The notes under the pieces: model-generated
The model's input: the letters and a program-made list of their open reading frames with translations, nothing else
Database searches by the model: none
Told to the model about the DNA's origin: nothing
Translations under genes and position numbers: made by a program
Shown here: one piece after another, positions 48,071 to 57,265 of the stretch
Layout of the letters: every line of letters starts with the position of its first letter
How positions within the stretch are numbered: the first letter of the stretch is position 1
Assembly: GCF_007993735.1 (NCBI RefSeq)
Contig: NZ_CP042453.1
Location: 558,001 to 622,000, forward strand
Reading direction: 5' to 3'
Length of the DNA: 64,000 bases
DNA from: Arenimonas daejeonensis
GTDB taxonomy: Bacteria; Pseudomonadota; Gammaproteobacteria; Xanthomonadales; Xanthomonadaceae

Positions 48071-48502
48071 TCAGGTCCGGCCCTTGGCCAGCGGCAGGCC
48101 GGCGGACTGCCAGCTGGTGATGCCGCCATCGAGCACGCTCACCCGCTTGAAACCGGCCTTGACCAGCTTCTCGGCGGCGGCGGACGCGGTGACGCCGGCG
48201 GCGCAGACCAGGACCACGGGGTTTTCCTTCGCCTTGGCCAGCAGCTTGCCCTCGGGCTCGATCTGGCTGGGCAGCAGGTGCCGGGAACCGATGATGTGGC
48301 CCTTCTCGAAGTCCGGCTGGCCGCGCAGGTCCAGCACCAGGGCGTCCTCGCGGTTGATCAGTTCGGTCAGCTGGGCCGGGTTGACGGCCTTGTAGCCGCG
48401 GAACAGCCCGCGGATCTCGGTGTAGACGATGGCCAGGGTCAGGCCCACGAAGGCGATGGACAGCAGCGGGTTGGCTTGGGCGAAGTCGAGCAGGCGATCC
48501 AT
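48071..48502 (-). CDS. Membrane-anchored rhodanese-like protein (YibN type)
   Basis: 143 aa. One N-terminal helix ([18 protein letters not shown]), then a rhodanese fold with the active-site loop CAAGVTAS; C100 would carry the persulfide. In E. coli yibN precedes grxC, secB and gpsA; here the gene is 74 bases before secB with no grxC between. The start M-D-R-L-L-D-F is preferred over an upstream extension rich in alanine and proline. Confidence 0.88.
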   Translation of the reverse strand: MDRLLDFAQANPLLSIAFVGLTLAIVYTEIRGLFRGYKAVNPAQLTELINREDALVLDLRGQPDFEKGHIIGSRHLLPSQIEPEGKLLAKAKENPVVLVCAAGVTASAAAEKLVKAGFKRVSVLDGGITSWQSAGLPLAKGRT

Positions 48503-48573
48503 GGTGGGCGGGGCATTCCGGGCAGCGGGGGCCGGCATTATGGGCGCCGCCGCGGCCGCGGGCAAAACCCGGG

Positions 48574-49002
48574 TCAGTGCACTTCGGCGTCGAGGTCCGG
48601 CAGGCCGCTGGCCAGCCACCAGCGTTTGCCCTCCGGGTCCCAGCGCCAGATCTGGTGGTCGGTGATGATCTTCTCGACCTGTGTGTTGATGTTGACCAGG
48701 CGGATCTCGACGATCTGTTCGTACTCGTCCTCGCTCAGGTCGCGCGCGGACTTGACCTCGTAACCGGAGACCTTGAACTGCTTGTAGCGCTCGAGCTCGA
48801 AGGACGACACCGGATCGGCCTCAAGGATCTTGGGGTCGATGAAACCCAGGGCCGCTTCGAACTCGCTCCAACGGATCACGCTGACGTAGTGGTAGAGCAT
48901 CTCGTCGCGCGGGTTGGTCTTGGTGGCCGAACTGCAGCCGGCCAGCGTCGCCAGCAGGAGCAGCACGAGCAGTGCGGGAATCCGGATCGGTCGGAGGTTC
49001 AT
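48574..49002 (-). CDS. Small lipoprotein of unknown function
   Basis: 142 aa. Lipoprotein signal with lipobox LATLAGC, followed by S-S. The mature domain, KTNPRDEMLYHYVSVIRWSEFEAALGFIDP...WRWDPEGKRWWLASGLPD, is conserved in Xanthomonadaceae as far as I recall, but no function is known. The start chosen gives MNLRPIRIPALLVLLLL; a start at 49017 adds five residues. GGAGG lies seven bases upstream in the opposite sense of no use, so the choice rests on the signal peptide. Confidence 0.8.
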   Translation of the reverse strand: MNLRPIRIPALLVLLLLATLAGCSSATKTNPRDEMLYHYVSVIRWSEFEAALGFIDPKILEADPVSSFELERYKQFKVSGYEVKSARDLSEDEYEQIVEIRLVNINTQVEKIITDHQIWRWDPEGKRWWLASGLPDLDAEVH

Positions 49003-49035
49003 GGCCGCATTATGCACAAAGCCGCCCGGACGGCA

Positions 49036-49485
49036 TCAGGGCGCGCGCAGCAGGGCGAAACGACCGCCCAGGTCGGCCACCGGCTCGCCGTCGGGACCAC
49101 GCACCACGGCCTGGACGACGGCGCGGGCGCGGCCGCGTTCGCGGAAGGTGCGCAGCACGTTGTCCCAGTCGGTCCCGGGTTCGAGCCGGGCCTCGGCCAT
49201 CAGGTCGGCGTACAGCGGCTTGAGGTAGCGCAGCTGGCTGTCGGCGACATAGACCTCGGCGTCCAGGCCCGCCGCCTCCAGCTTCAGGGTCAGCAGGCCC
49301 CAGCCGCCCAGGGTCATCAGCCCGGCCAAGCTGCCGCCGAAGGCGCAGCCCTTGTCGTTGAGGTTGGCGTCCAGCGGCGCGTGCAGGCGCAGGCAGTCGC
49401 CGTCGAAGCCGGTGGCGCGGATGCGCATCGCGGCGACCGGCGGCATCGCCTGGTAATGCGCATTGAGTCTTTCGAGGTCGGGCAT
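49036..49485 (-). CDS. YiiD-C-terminal-like thioesterase (hotdog fold)
   Basis: 149 aa. The segment LRLHAPLDANLNDKGCAFGGSLAGLMTLGGWGLLTLKLEAAG is the signature of the TIGR02447-type hotdog thioesterases, in which N-D-K-G-x-A-F-G-G-S lies at the active site. Natural substrate unknown. The start is M-P-D-L-E-R-L-N-A-H-Y, typical for the family. Divergent from hemD with 38 bases between. Confidence 0.85.
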   Translation of the reverse strand: MPDLERLNAHYQAMPPVAAMRIRATGFDGDCLRLHAPLDANLNDKGCAFGGSLAGLMTLGGWGLLTLKLEAAGLDAEVYVADSQLRYLKPLYADLMAEARLEPGTDWDNVLRTFRERGRARAVVQAVVRGPDGEPVADLGGRFALLRAP

Positions 49486-49523
49486 GCGATGACGGTGTCC
49501 TGGGGCTGTGCCAAGCTGGCGCC

Positions 49524-50303
49524 ATGGCCAAGCCAGGATCCACGCCAACGCTGGCGGGATGGTACGTCATCTCGCTGCGCCCTTCGGGTGGCCACGCGCC
49601 GGTGCGCCGGGCCGCCGCCGCGCAAGGCGCGCGTGTGCTGGCGCTGTCCACGCTGCGGCTGGCGCCGCTGGATGCGGGCGCGGCGCTGACGGCGGCACTG
49701 GCCTGCGACGATGTGGTGTTCACCAGCCCCAGTGCGGTGGCTTTCGCCGCCCGGCAGGTCGTGCTGCGGGCGCGACGCGGGCAACGCTGGCTGGCGGTGG
49801 GCAAGGGCACGGCGGCGACACTGCGGCGCGCGGGCATCACCGGCGCACGGGTGCCGGCCGGCCGGGCCGACTCCGAGGCGCTGCTGGCGCTGCCGGAACT
49901 GCAGGATCCCGCCGGCCGCGACATCGGCCTGGTCACCGCGCCCGGCGGCCGCGGCCTGATCGCCGAAACCCTGGCGCGGCGCGGCGCGCGTGTGCATGTC
50001 GCCCCGGTGTACCGGCGTGAAGCCATCGTCCCGCGTGCCGACCGCCTGCGGGCGGCGCTCGACGCGCCGGCTTCCTGCGCCCTGCTGGTGAGCAGCGCCG
50101 AGGCGTTCGATAGCCTGTGGAAAGGCCTGCCCGACAAGTCGCGCGATCGTTTGCAGCAGCGTCCGGCCGTGGCCAGCAGCCCGCGCCTGGCGATGATGCT
50201 GGCGGACGCGGGTTTCAGCTTGATCGTGCCGGCCGAGGGGGCCACGCCAGCGGCCATGCTCGCGGCCCTCGCCGCCGATGTGGCGCAGGGTCGCTTCCGG
50301 TAG
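49524..50303 (+). CDS. hemD: Uroporphyrinogen-III synthase
   Basis: 259 aa, the family's usual size. It closes hydroxymethylbilane to uroporphyrinogen III. The fold shows as two weakly conserved halves: WYVISLRPSGGHAPVRRAAAAQGARVLALSTLRLAPLD and GLVTAPGGRGLIAETLARRGARVHVAPVYRR, with LLVSSAEAFDSLWKGL and VASSPRLAMMLADAG. Sequence identity in this family is low, so the following hemX and hemY support the call. Start ATG at 49524. Confidence 0.9.
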   Translation: MAKPGSTPTLAGWYVISLRPSGGHAPVRRAAAAQGARVLALSTLRLAPLDAGAALTAALACDDVVFTSPSAVAFAARQVVLRARRGQRWLAVGKGTAATLRRAGITGARVPAGRADSEALLALPELQDPAGRDIGLVTAPGGRGLIAETLARRGARVHVAPVYRREAIVPRADRLRAALDAPASCALLVSSAEAFDSLWKGLPDKSRDRLQQRPAVASSPRLAMMLADAGFSLIVPAEGATPAAMLAALAADVAQGRFR

Positions 50304-50335
50304 GATTGCCGGCGAATTCGCGTTCTCTGTCGGTA

Positions 50336-51355
50336 ATGGACACCGTGCTCGACACTTCTCCCGAAACTCCGCCTGTCCGACGCCGTTCCGGTGCGCTGGG
50401 ATGGCTGCTGCTGCTCGTGGTGCTGGTCGTCGCCGGCTACGGCGGCTGGCGCGCGTGGCAGGCCTGGCGACCCGCCGAAGACGCCGGCCCCGACCTCAGT
50501 CCCGAAGCGCTCGACGCCCGCCTGCTCGAGGCCGAACAGGCCCTCGCCACGCTGCGCCGCACCCACCAGGGCCTGGACCAGCGCCTGACCGACACCAGCG
50601 CGCGCACCGGCCTGCTGCGCGACGAAGTGCTGGGCGTCGGCCAGCGCGCCGCCATCCTCGAAGACAACCTGCGCGAACTTTCGGCACAGGCCAGCGAAGG
50701 CCGCGAAGCGCTGCGCCTGGACGAAGCCGAACTGCTGTTGAGCCTGGCGCAGGCGCGTCTGGCGATCGCCGGCGATGTCGAAGGCGCGATCCGCGCCACC
50801 GTGATGGCGCGCGACGTCCTGGCGCCGCTCACCGATCCGCAGTTCATCAGCCTGCGCCAGACCCTGGGCCAGGAACTGTCGGCACTGCGCGCGCTGCCGG
50901 CCGACCCGCGCCGGATCGCGGCCGCTGAACTCGACGCCCTGCAGTCCAGCCTGGGCCACCTGGCCAGCCGCGCGCCCGGGGCGCCGACGATGGCCGGCGG
51001 CAGCGACTCGCGCTGGCAGCGCCTGCTCGACGCCGTCGTGCAGGTGCGGCCCAGCAGTGCGCAGGACCTGATCTCGCCATCGGACCGCGCCACCGGCGAG
51101 GCCGCGCTCGGCCTGGAGCTGGCCCTGGCCCGCACCGCCCTGGACCGTCGCGACCAGGCCAGCTTCCGCGCCGGTCTTGAACGCATCGATCAGTGGCTGC
51201 AGCGGCTGTACGCGGAAAGCAACACGCTGCGCGTGCAGCGCGAGCGCCTGGTGGTGCTGGCCAGCCTGTCGCTGACGCCCGACCTGCCGGTGCAGGGCGC
51301 CGGCCTGCAGCAGCTGCGCAGCCTGCGCCAGGGCAGCCGGATCGAGCGGCCGTGA
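50336..51355 (+). CDS. hemX: HemX-like membrane protein
   Basis: 339 aa. One membrane helix near the N-terminus (ALGWLLLLVVLVVAGYGGW, about 21-39), then a coiled-coil region (ARLLEAEQALATLRRTHQGLDQRL) and the HemX body AELLLSLAQARLAIAGDVEGAIRATVMARDVL. HemX is often labelled uroporphyrin-III C-methyltransferase, but it lacks methyltransferase motifs; it is a scaffold-like partner of heme synthesis. The stop overlaps the hemY GTG start (GTGA). Confidence 0.92.
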   Translation: MDTVLDTSPETPPVRRRSGALGWLLLLVVLVVAGYGGWRAWQAWRPAEDAGPDLSPEALDARLLEAEQALATLRRTHQGLDQRLTDTSARTGLLRDEVLGVGQRAAILEDNLRELSAQASEGREALRLDEAELLLSLAQARLAIAGDVEGAIRATVMARDVLAPLTDPQFISLRQTLGQELSALRALPADPRRIAAAELDALQSSLGHLASRAPGAPTMAGGSDSRWQRLLDAVVQVRPSSAQDLISPSDRATGEAALGLELALARTALDRRDQASFRAGLERIDQWLQRLYAESNTLRVQRERLVVLASLSLTPDLPVQGAGLQQLRSLRQGSRIERP

Positions 51356-52602
51356 ACCTGTACCGCCAACTGGTGTGGTGGCTGCTGCTGGCCGTGGCCG
51401 GCGCGCTGGCCTGGCACTGGTTCTCGCAGGACCTGGGCGATGTGGTGGTGCGCTTCCGCGGCCTCACCTACACGACCACGCTGGCGTATTTCGTGCTGGC
51501 CTGGGGTCTGCTCTGGTTTTCGCTGTGGGCGCTGTGGTGGCTGCTGCGGCTGCCGCTGCGGGCCTGGCAGCGGCACGCGCGCCAGCAGGCACGCAACCGC
51601 CTGGTCAGCGGCCTGCAGGCGCTGCACCAGGGTCGCTGGGCCCGCGCGGAATCGCTGCTGGTCAAAGCCGCCGATGAAACCGACCTGCGCACCGCCGCCC
51701 TGATCGGCGCGCATCAGGCCGCCAGTGCCCGCGGTGACGTCGAGGCCGCCGCCCGCCACCAGGCCGCGCTGCTGGAACACGAACCGCAGGCCGCCGCGCT
51801 GGAACAGGCCTCGCGCCTGGCCAGCCTCGGCCGGCACGACGACACGCTGGCGGCGCTGTCGGGCCTGACCGGTGCACTGCCGCCACGGGCGCTGCTGCTG
51901 CAGGCGCGGGCGCTGGCCGCCACCGGGCGTGCGCACGACGCCCAGGTCCAGCTCAACACGCTGCGCCGCGAACAGACGCTGCCCGCCGACGCGCTGGCCG
52001 CACTGGAACGCGAGCTCTGCGCCGCCGCACTCACGCAGGCGCCGCAGGCCGACAGCCTGCTGCAGCGCTGGAACGCCATGCCGCAACGGCTGCAGCAGAC
52101 GCCGGACGTGACCGCCGCCTTCGCCCGCCGCGCCGCGCAGCTGGGGCTGGACGAGCCCGGGCACCAGGCCGTGGCCGAGACGCTGGACGCGCAGTGGGAC
52201 GAATCGCTGGTGGCGCTGTACGGCCAATTGCCCGGCGGCTGCGACGGTGGTCCGCGCCTGACCCGCGCCGAAGGCTGGCTGGCCGCGCACGCCGCCAGCC
52301 CGGCCCTGCTGCTGGCCCTGGGCCGGCTGTGCCGCGGACAACAGCTCTGGGGCAAGGCCGAGGACTACCTGCACCGCGCGCTGGCGCAGGGCGCCGGTGC
52401 CGACGCCTGGGAAGCCCTGGGGGATGTCTGTACCGCGCAGAACGACGCCAACCGCGCCCAGCTGGCCTATGCCAATGCCTTGCGCATGGGCCGCAGCGAA
52501 ACCGCGCTGCCACTCGGCGGCCGCGGCCTGCGCGAACAGATCGCCGACCAGGCGGTGGCCGAGCTCCGCAACGAACACGGCATCCCGCAACTGCCGCGCT
52601 GA
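51352..52602 (+). CDS. hemY: HemY-like heme biosynthesis-associated TPR protein
   Basis: 416 aa from a GTG overlapping the hemX stop by four bases. Two N-terminal membrane helices (VWWLLLAVAGALAWHWF and TLAYFVLAWGLLWFSLWALWW) with the HemY_N motif D-L-G-D-V-V-V-R-F-R-G-L-T-Y-T-T-T. The rest is TPR-like, e.g. LGRLCRGQQLWGKAEDYLHRAL. This is the gammaproteobacterial HemY, not protoporphyrinogen oxidase. Its stop is three bases from the thiolase stop on the other strand. Confidence 0.92.
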   Translation: MNLYRQLVWWLLLAVAGALAWHWFSQDLGDVVVRFRGLTYTTTLAYFVLAWGLLWFSLWALWWLLRLPLRAWQRHARQQARNRLVSGLQALHQGRWARAESLLVKAADETDLRTAALIGAHQAASARGDVEAAARHQAALLEHEPQAAALEQASRLASLGRHDDTLAALSGLTGALPPRALLLQARALAATGRAHDAQVQLNTLRREQTLPADALAALERELCAAALTQAPQADSLLQRWNAMPQRLQQTPDVTAAFARRAAQLGLDEPGHQAVAETLDAQWDESLVALYGQLPGGCDGGPRLTRAEGWLAAHAASPALLLALGRLCRGQQLWGKAEDYLHRALAQGAGADAWEALGDVCTAQNDANRAQLAYANALRMGRSETALPLGGRGLREQIADQAVAELRNEHGIPQLPR

Positions 52603-52605
52603 ACC

Positions 52606-53882
52606 TCAGCGCTCGACGATCGCGGCTACACCCATGCCGCCGGCGGTACAGATCGAGATCAACGCGCGGCCCTGGCCCTTTTCCTTGAGCAGCTTGGCGG
52701 CGGTGGCGACGATGCGCGCGCCGGTGGCCGCGAACGGATGGCCCAGCGCCAGCGAACTGCCGACCACGTTGAGCTTGCTGCGGTCGATGCTGCCCAGCGG
52801 CGCGTCCAGGCCCAGCTTGGTCTTGCAGAACTCCGGGTCTTCCCAGGCCTTGAGTGTGCACAGCACCTGGGCCGCGAAAGCCTCGTGGATCTCGTAGAAA
52901 TCGAAGTCCTGCAGCGTCAGGTTGTTGCGCTTGAGCAGGGTCGCCACCGCCCAGCACGGCGCCATCAGCAGGCCTTCGCCGTGCACGAAATCGACCGCCG
53001 CCACCTGCGCGTCCACCAGCCAGGCCTGCACTTCCGGGTTGCGCGCCTTGGCCCAGCCCTCCGACGCCAGCAGCGCCGCCGAGGCGCCATCGGTGAGCGG
53101 CGTGGAGTTGCCGGCGGTCAGCGTGCCCTGGCCCGAGGTCTTGTCGAAGGCGGGCTTGAGCGTCGCGAGTTTTTCCAGCGAGGTGTCCGGGCGCAGGATG
53201 TTGTCGCGCTCCAGGCCGCGGAACGGCGTCACCAGGTCCGCATAGAAACCACGCTCGTACGCCGCCGCGGCCTTCCTGTGCGATTCCATCGCCAGCTGGT
53301 CCTGCGCCTCGCGCGGGATCTGCCATTCCTGGCCATCAGCTCGCAGTGCTCGCCCATGGACTTGCCGGTGCGCGGTTCGCCCACGCCCGGGAATTCCGGC
53401 TTGAGTTCCTTGAACTTGAATCCCTTGAACGCCTTCAGCCGCGCGCCGAAGCTGCGGGCCATGTTGGCGTCGAGCAGCCGGCGGCGCAGGCGCTTGCCGA
53501 CCACGATCGGCACGTCGGACGTGGTGTCGGAACCACCGCCGATGCCGGCTTCCATCTGCCCCACCGCGATCTTGTTGGCGACCAGGATCACCGTGTCCAG
53601 GCCGGTGCCGCAGGCACGCTGCAGGGTGATGCCCGGCGTCATCGGCGACAGGCCGGACGACAGCGCGGCCTCGCGGCCCAGGTTCCAGTCGCTGCTGTGC
53701 TTGAGCACGGCGCCCATCGCCACTTCGCCCAGCACTTCGCCATGCAGCTGGAACTTCTCCACCAGCGCACCCAGCGCCTTGATCGACATGCCGAGGTTGC
53801 CGACGTCGTGATACGCCGTGTTGTTGCGGCAGAAGGGGATGCGGACGCCGCCGAGGATGGCGACACGACGGGTGAGCTGCAT
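52606..53882 (-). CDS. Acetyl-CoA C-acyltransferase (thiolase, FadI-like), frameshifted
   Basis: 425 aa after repair. Nucleophile Cys in LQRACGTGLD, then NSTPLTDGASAALLAS, N-E-A-F-A-like EIHEAFAAQVL, GHPFAATGAR with the catalytic His, and the C-terminal Cys in ISICTAGGMG. It cleaves 3-ketoacyl-CoA in beta-oxidation or condenses acetyl-CoA. The length (about 425) suits FadI rather than AtoB. A C is missing at the CCTGG site 53328-53332; adding it gives L-M-A-Q-E-W-Q-I-P-R-E-A-Q-D. No hydratase gene adjoins. Confidence 0.92.
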
Positions 53883-54021
53883 CGGAACACTCCTTGACTC
53901 GGGACGTACGGGCACCGCCGCGGAGGGGCGGGAGCGCCTGGGGAAACCGCACCGGGCGGCCTGCGGGACGGCCTTCCGGGGTGCGGCGGGTATGATGCCG
54001 ATCATAACCCGACGCCACCGT

Positions 54022-54903
54022 ATGCCCATGCCCCAGACCGTCCTCAGTTGCCTCGGTGCACTCGCACTGGAGCTCGCGCCCGGCAGCCACGCCGAGCGCG
54101 CGGCGCTTGCCCCGGCCAGCGCCGGCGAATTGGCGGCGCTGGTCGCGCGCGATCTGGCCAAGCTGGTCCCCGAGGCCGCGCAACTGGACCTGGGCCTGGT
54201 GGCCGCACTGTTCGATCCGGTCGAACTGCTGCGCCCGGGCCATCCGCTGCACGCCGAACTCGAACGCCTGGTGGCGCGCGCGCCCGGCGCGGCCGGTGGC
54301 CAGGTCATCGGCTTCGGCGCCGATGCCGCGGGCCTGCCGGAACCGCTGCGCCCCGACCCCGCACACGCCGCGGGTCCGCTGCGCCTGCTGCCGTTCCTGC
54401 TGCGTGGCGACGCCGGCCGGGTCGCCGAAGTCGGCGAGCGCCTGGAACAGGTGCTGCTGGACACCGGCATGGCCGGCGCCGACACCGCCCTGCTGGCCCA
54501 GGACGGGTTCGGCGCATCGGTGGAACACGCCCGCCTGCTGACCCTGCACGACCTGGCGGCGATGATGGCCCTGCAGTACGAACATGCCGGCCTGGCGCCC
54601 CTGTGGCCCCTGGTCGAGGCCGCACTGCTGGCCCCCGACAGCGAACAGTGGCTGGACACGCCGCCCGAACCGCTGCTGCGTTACCACGCGGGCGAAGTGC
54701 GCATCGCCCTGCTCGACGCCGAGGCCTGGGCCGAGGGCGGCTTCGCGCCGACACCGGCGGATCCGGGGCAACTGACGCGTGCCTTCGAACGATTCCAGAT
54801 GCGCCAGCGCCAGTTGGCCGCCGTGCTCGACGCGCACGGTATCCCGGTCACCTACGACCACTGCCCCGCCGGACGCGATCCACGCAAGATCCTCATGGCC
54901 TGA
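54022..54903 (+). CDS. Conserved hypothetical protein
   Basis: 293 aa, alanine/leucine-rich and acidic, without signal peptide or membrane helix. Segments such as ELAALVARDLAKLVPEAAQLDLGLVAALFDPVELLRPGHPLHAELERLV and FERFQMRQRQLAAVLDAHGIPVTYDHCPAGRDPRKILMA look like folded cytoplasmic helices. I do not recognise the family. Codon use and third-position GC match the neighbours, supporting a real gene. Two ATGs (54022 and 54028) could start it. Confidence 0.75.
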   Translation: MPMPQTVLSCLGALALELAPGSHAERAALAPASAGELAALVARDLAKLVPEAAQLDLGLVAALFDPVELLRPGHPLHAELERLVARAPGAAGGQVIGFGADAAGLPEPLRPDPAHAAGPLRLLPFLLRGDAGRVAEVGERLEQVLLDTGMAGADTALLAQDGFGASVEHARLLTLHDLAAMMALQYEHAGLAPLWPLVEAALLAPDSEQWLDTPPEPLLRYHAGEVRIALLDAEAWAEGGFAPTPADPGQLTRAFERFQMRQRQLAAVLDAHGIPVTYDHCPAGRDPRKILMA

Positions 54904-55007
54904 ACATGCCTTTAGCGCCGCGTCCGCGCTGGGGCCGGAAAAACGGACGCGCAGGCTAGACTTCCGGGCGATCGGGTGCGCCCCCACCGCGCGCCGAGGA
55001 CTCCGCC

Positions 55008-57261
55008 ATGACGCATCCCAGCCGCTGGTTCGCCGGCGCCCTGTTGTTCCTGTCCGCCGCCGGCACCCTGGCCGCAGACCCCGTGCCCACGACCACGCCG
55101 CTGCCGGTGGCCGGCACCTGCGGCCCCGCCGGCGACCCCGGCCGCCCGCGCATCGGCCTGGTGCTGGGCGGCGGCGGCGCGCGGTTTTGCGCACGTGGCC
55201 GTGCTCAAGGAACTCGAACGCCAGCGCATCCCGGTGGACTGCATCGCCGGCACCAGCATGGGCGCGCTGGTCGGCGGCCTGTATGCCGCGGGCATGCCGG
55301 CCGACGACATCGAGAAGGCGCTGCGCGAGATGGACTGGGTGCAGATGTTCAACGACCGCGTGGCACGGCCGGAACGTTCGTTCCGGCGCAAGCGCGACGA
55401 CGACCTGGCGCTGATCGCCGGCAAACCCGGCATCGGCAACGAGGGCATCAAGATCGCGCCCGGCGTGCTGTCGGGCGAACGTGTGCTGCTGCTGCTCGAA
55501 CGCCTGACCCAGCCGGTGGCCGCGCGCGCGCATTTCGACGACCTGCCGATCCCGTTCCGCGCGGTCGCCACCGACCTCAACAGCGGCCAGGCGGTGGTGA
55601 TGGACCAGGGCAACCTGGCGCTGGCGATGCGCGCCAGCATGTCCATCCCCGGCGTGTTCCGGCCGGTGACGCGCGACGATCGCCTGCTGGTGGACGGCGG
55701 CCTGGTCAACCAGCTGCCGGTGGACGTGGTGCGGGCGATGGGCGCCGAGCGGGTGATCGCGGTGGACGTCAGCTCGCCCCTGCTCAAACTCGACGAGGGC
55801 GCCAGCCCGTTCGAGATCGTCGACCAGATCAGCGGCTTCATGACCGTGGGCAGCGCCAACACGCAGATCGCCACGCTGGGTCCCGACGACATCCTGATCA
55901 AGCCCGCGCTGGGCACCGAAGTCGGCACCGGCGACTTCGAGAAACTCGAGCTGGCGCTGAAGCTCGGCGACGCGTCGGCGGAAGCGGCGCGCCCGCGGCT
56001 GGCCGCGCTGGCCGTGGACCGCGCCCGCTACGACGGCCTGCAGGCCGCACGGCCGATGCCCGACCCGCTGCCGCCGGTGATCGACTTCGTGCGCCTGGAC
56101 AACCGCAGCCGTTACGCCGACGAAGTGCTGCTGTCGAAGATCGACATCGCGCCCGGCCTGCCGCTGGACACCGACCGCCTGCAGCGCAACCTGCAGCGCA
56201 TCTACGGCCTGGACACCCTGGACCTGGTCACCTACGACCTGATCGAGGAGGACGGCGAGACCGGCGTGCTGGTGACCGTGGTGCCGCACAGCTACGGCCC
56301 GAACTACCTGGAAACCGGCCTGAGCCTGTATTCGGACTTCAGCGGTGACTTCTTCTTCAACCTGCGCGCCGGCGTGCTGCGGGCGCCGCTCAATCCCCTG
56401 GGCGGCGAAGTGCGCGGCCTGCTGCAGATCGGCAACGAGCCCGGCCTGCTGGTGGACTACTACCAGCCGCTGGGCGTGCAGGGCCGCTATTTCTTCGGCG
56501 CGCTGGCCAGCATCGAGACGCCGCGCTTCAGCGCCTTCGACGAGTCCACCGGCGAGCGCATCGCCAGCTATCGCGCCCCGAACTGGGGCGGAGAAGTGAC
56601 CTTCGGCCGCGAATATGGCAACCACGGCGCGATCGCGATGACCCTGCGCCGGCGCGAGGGCAAGGCCGAACTGGAGCTGGGCGAACCGCAGTTCGATGAC
56701 CTGAGCTACGACCAGGGCGAGGTCGAACTGGCGCTCACCTACGACCGCATCGACAGCGTCTACATTCCGCGCAAGGGCACCTACGGGGTGCTCGGTGGCC
56801 TGGTGTCGCGCACCGCCTTGGGTGCCGACGCCGATTTCGAGCAGACCAACTTCGACCTGCTGCACGCCCAGGCGATCGGCAAACATTCGGGTTTCGTCGG
56901 CCTGCGCTACCACGACTCGGGCGGCGACACGGTGCCGATCCAGAGCAAGTTCCGGCTCGGCGGCCTGACCCGGTTCGCGGGTTACCGGCCGAACGAACGC
57001 CTGGCCGACAACTACGCCATGGGCTACGCCGGCTACACCTACGAGCTGGGCCGCGTGTGGAGCCGGCCGGCGGTGTTGGGCGGCACGCTGGAATACGGCC
57101 GCACCTGGCTGGCGCACGAAGACATGGACGACGGCGAGGACGAGCTGCACGGCAGCCTGTACTTCAGCTTCGATTCCTGGATCGGCCCGATGCAGTTCGG
57201 CTACGGCGTGCGCGAGGGCGGCGACGGCGTCTTCCTGCTGGAAATCGGCCGGCCGCGCTGA
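55008..57261 (+). CDS. PlpD-like patatin phospholipase with POTRA and Omp85 barrel (type Vd), frameshifted
   Basis: About 751 aa after repair, close to Pseudomonas PlpD (728). Signal peptide (FAGALLFLSAAGTLAA), patatin domain (about 45-320) with oxyanion loop GGGGARG, nucleophile Ser in AGTSMGA and the dyad Asp in LLVDGGLVN, then a POTRA-like region and a C-terminal barrel from about 430 to the terminal LLEIGRPR. Type Vd proteins translocate their own lipase domain to the cell surface. Two bases are missing in the CG run near 55178-55186; adding them gives G-A-R-G-F-A-H-V-A-V. Confidence 0.9.
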
Positions 57262-57265
57262 GCCG

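Noticed and set aside
50336-51355. HemX as a uroporphyrinogen-III methyltransferase
   Set aside because: It lacks the SAM-binding motifs of CobA/CysG enzymes; the label is historical.
281-57261. Genome decay with many pseudogenes
   Set aside because: The breaks hit essential-type genes, leave codon use and all motifs intact, and prefer error-prone sequence contexts; decay would also leave larger deletions and premature stops.
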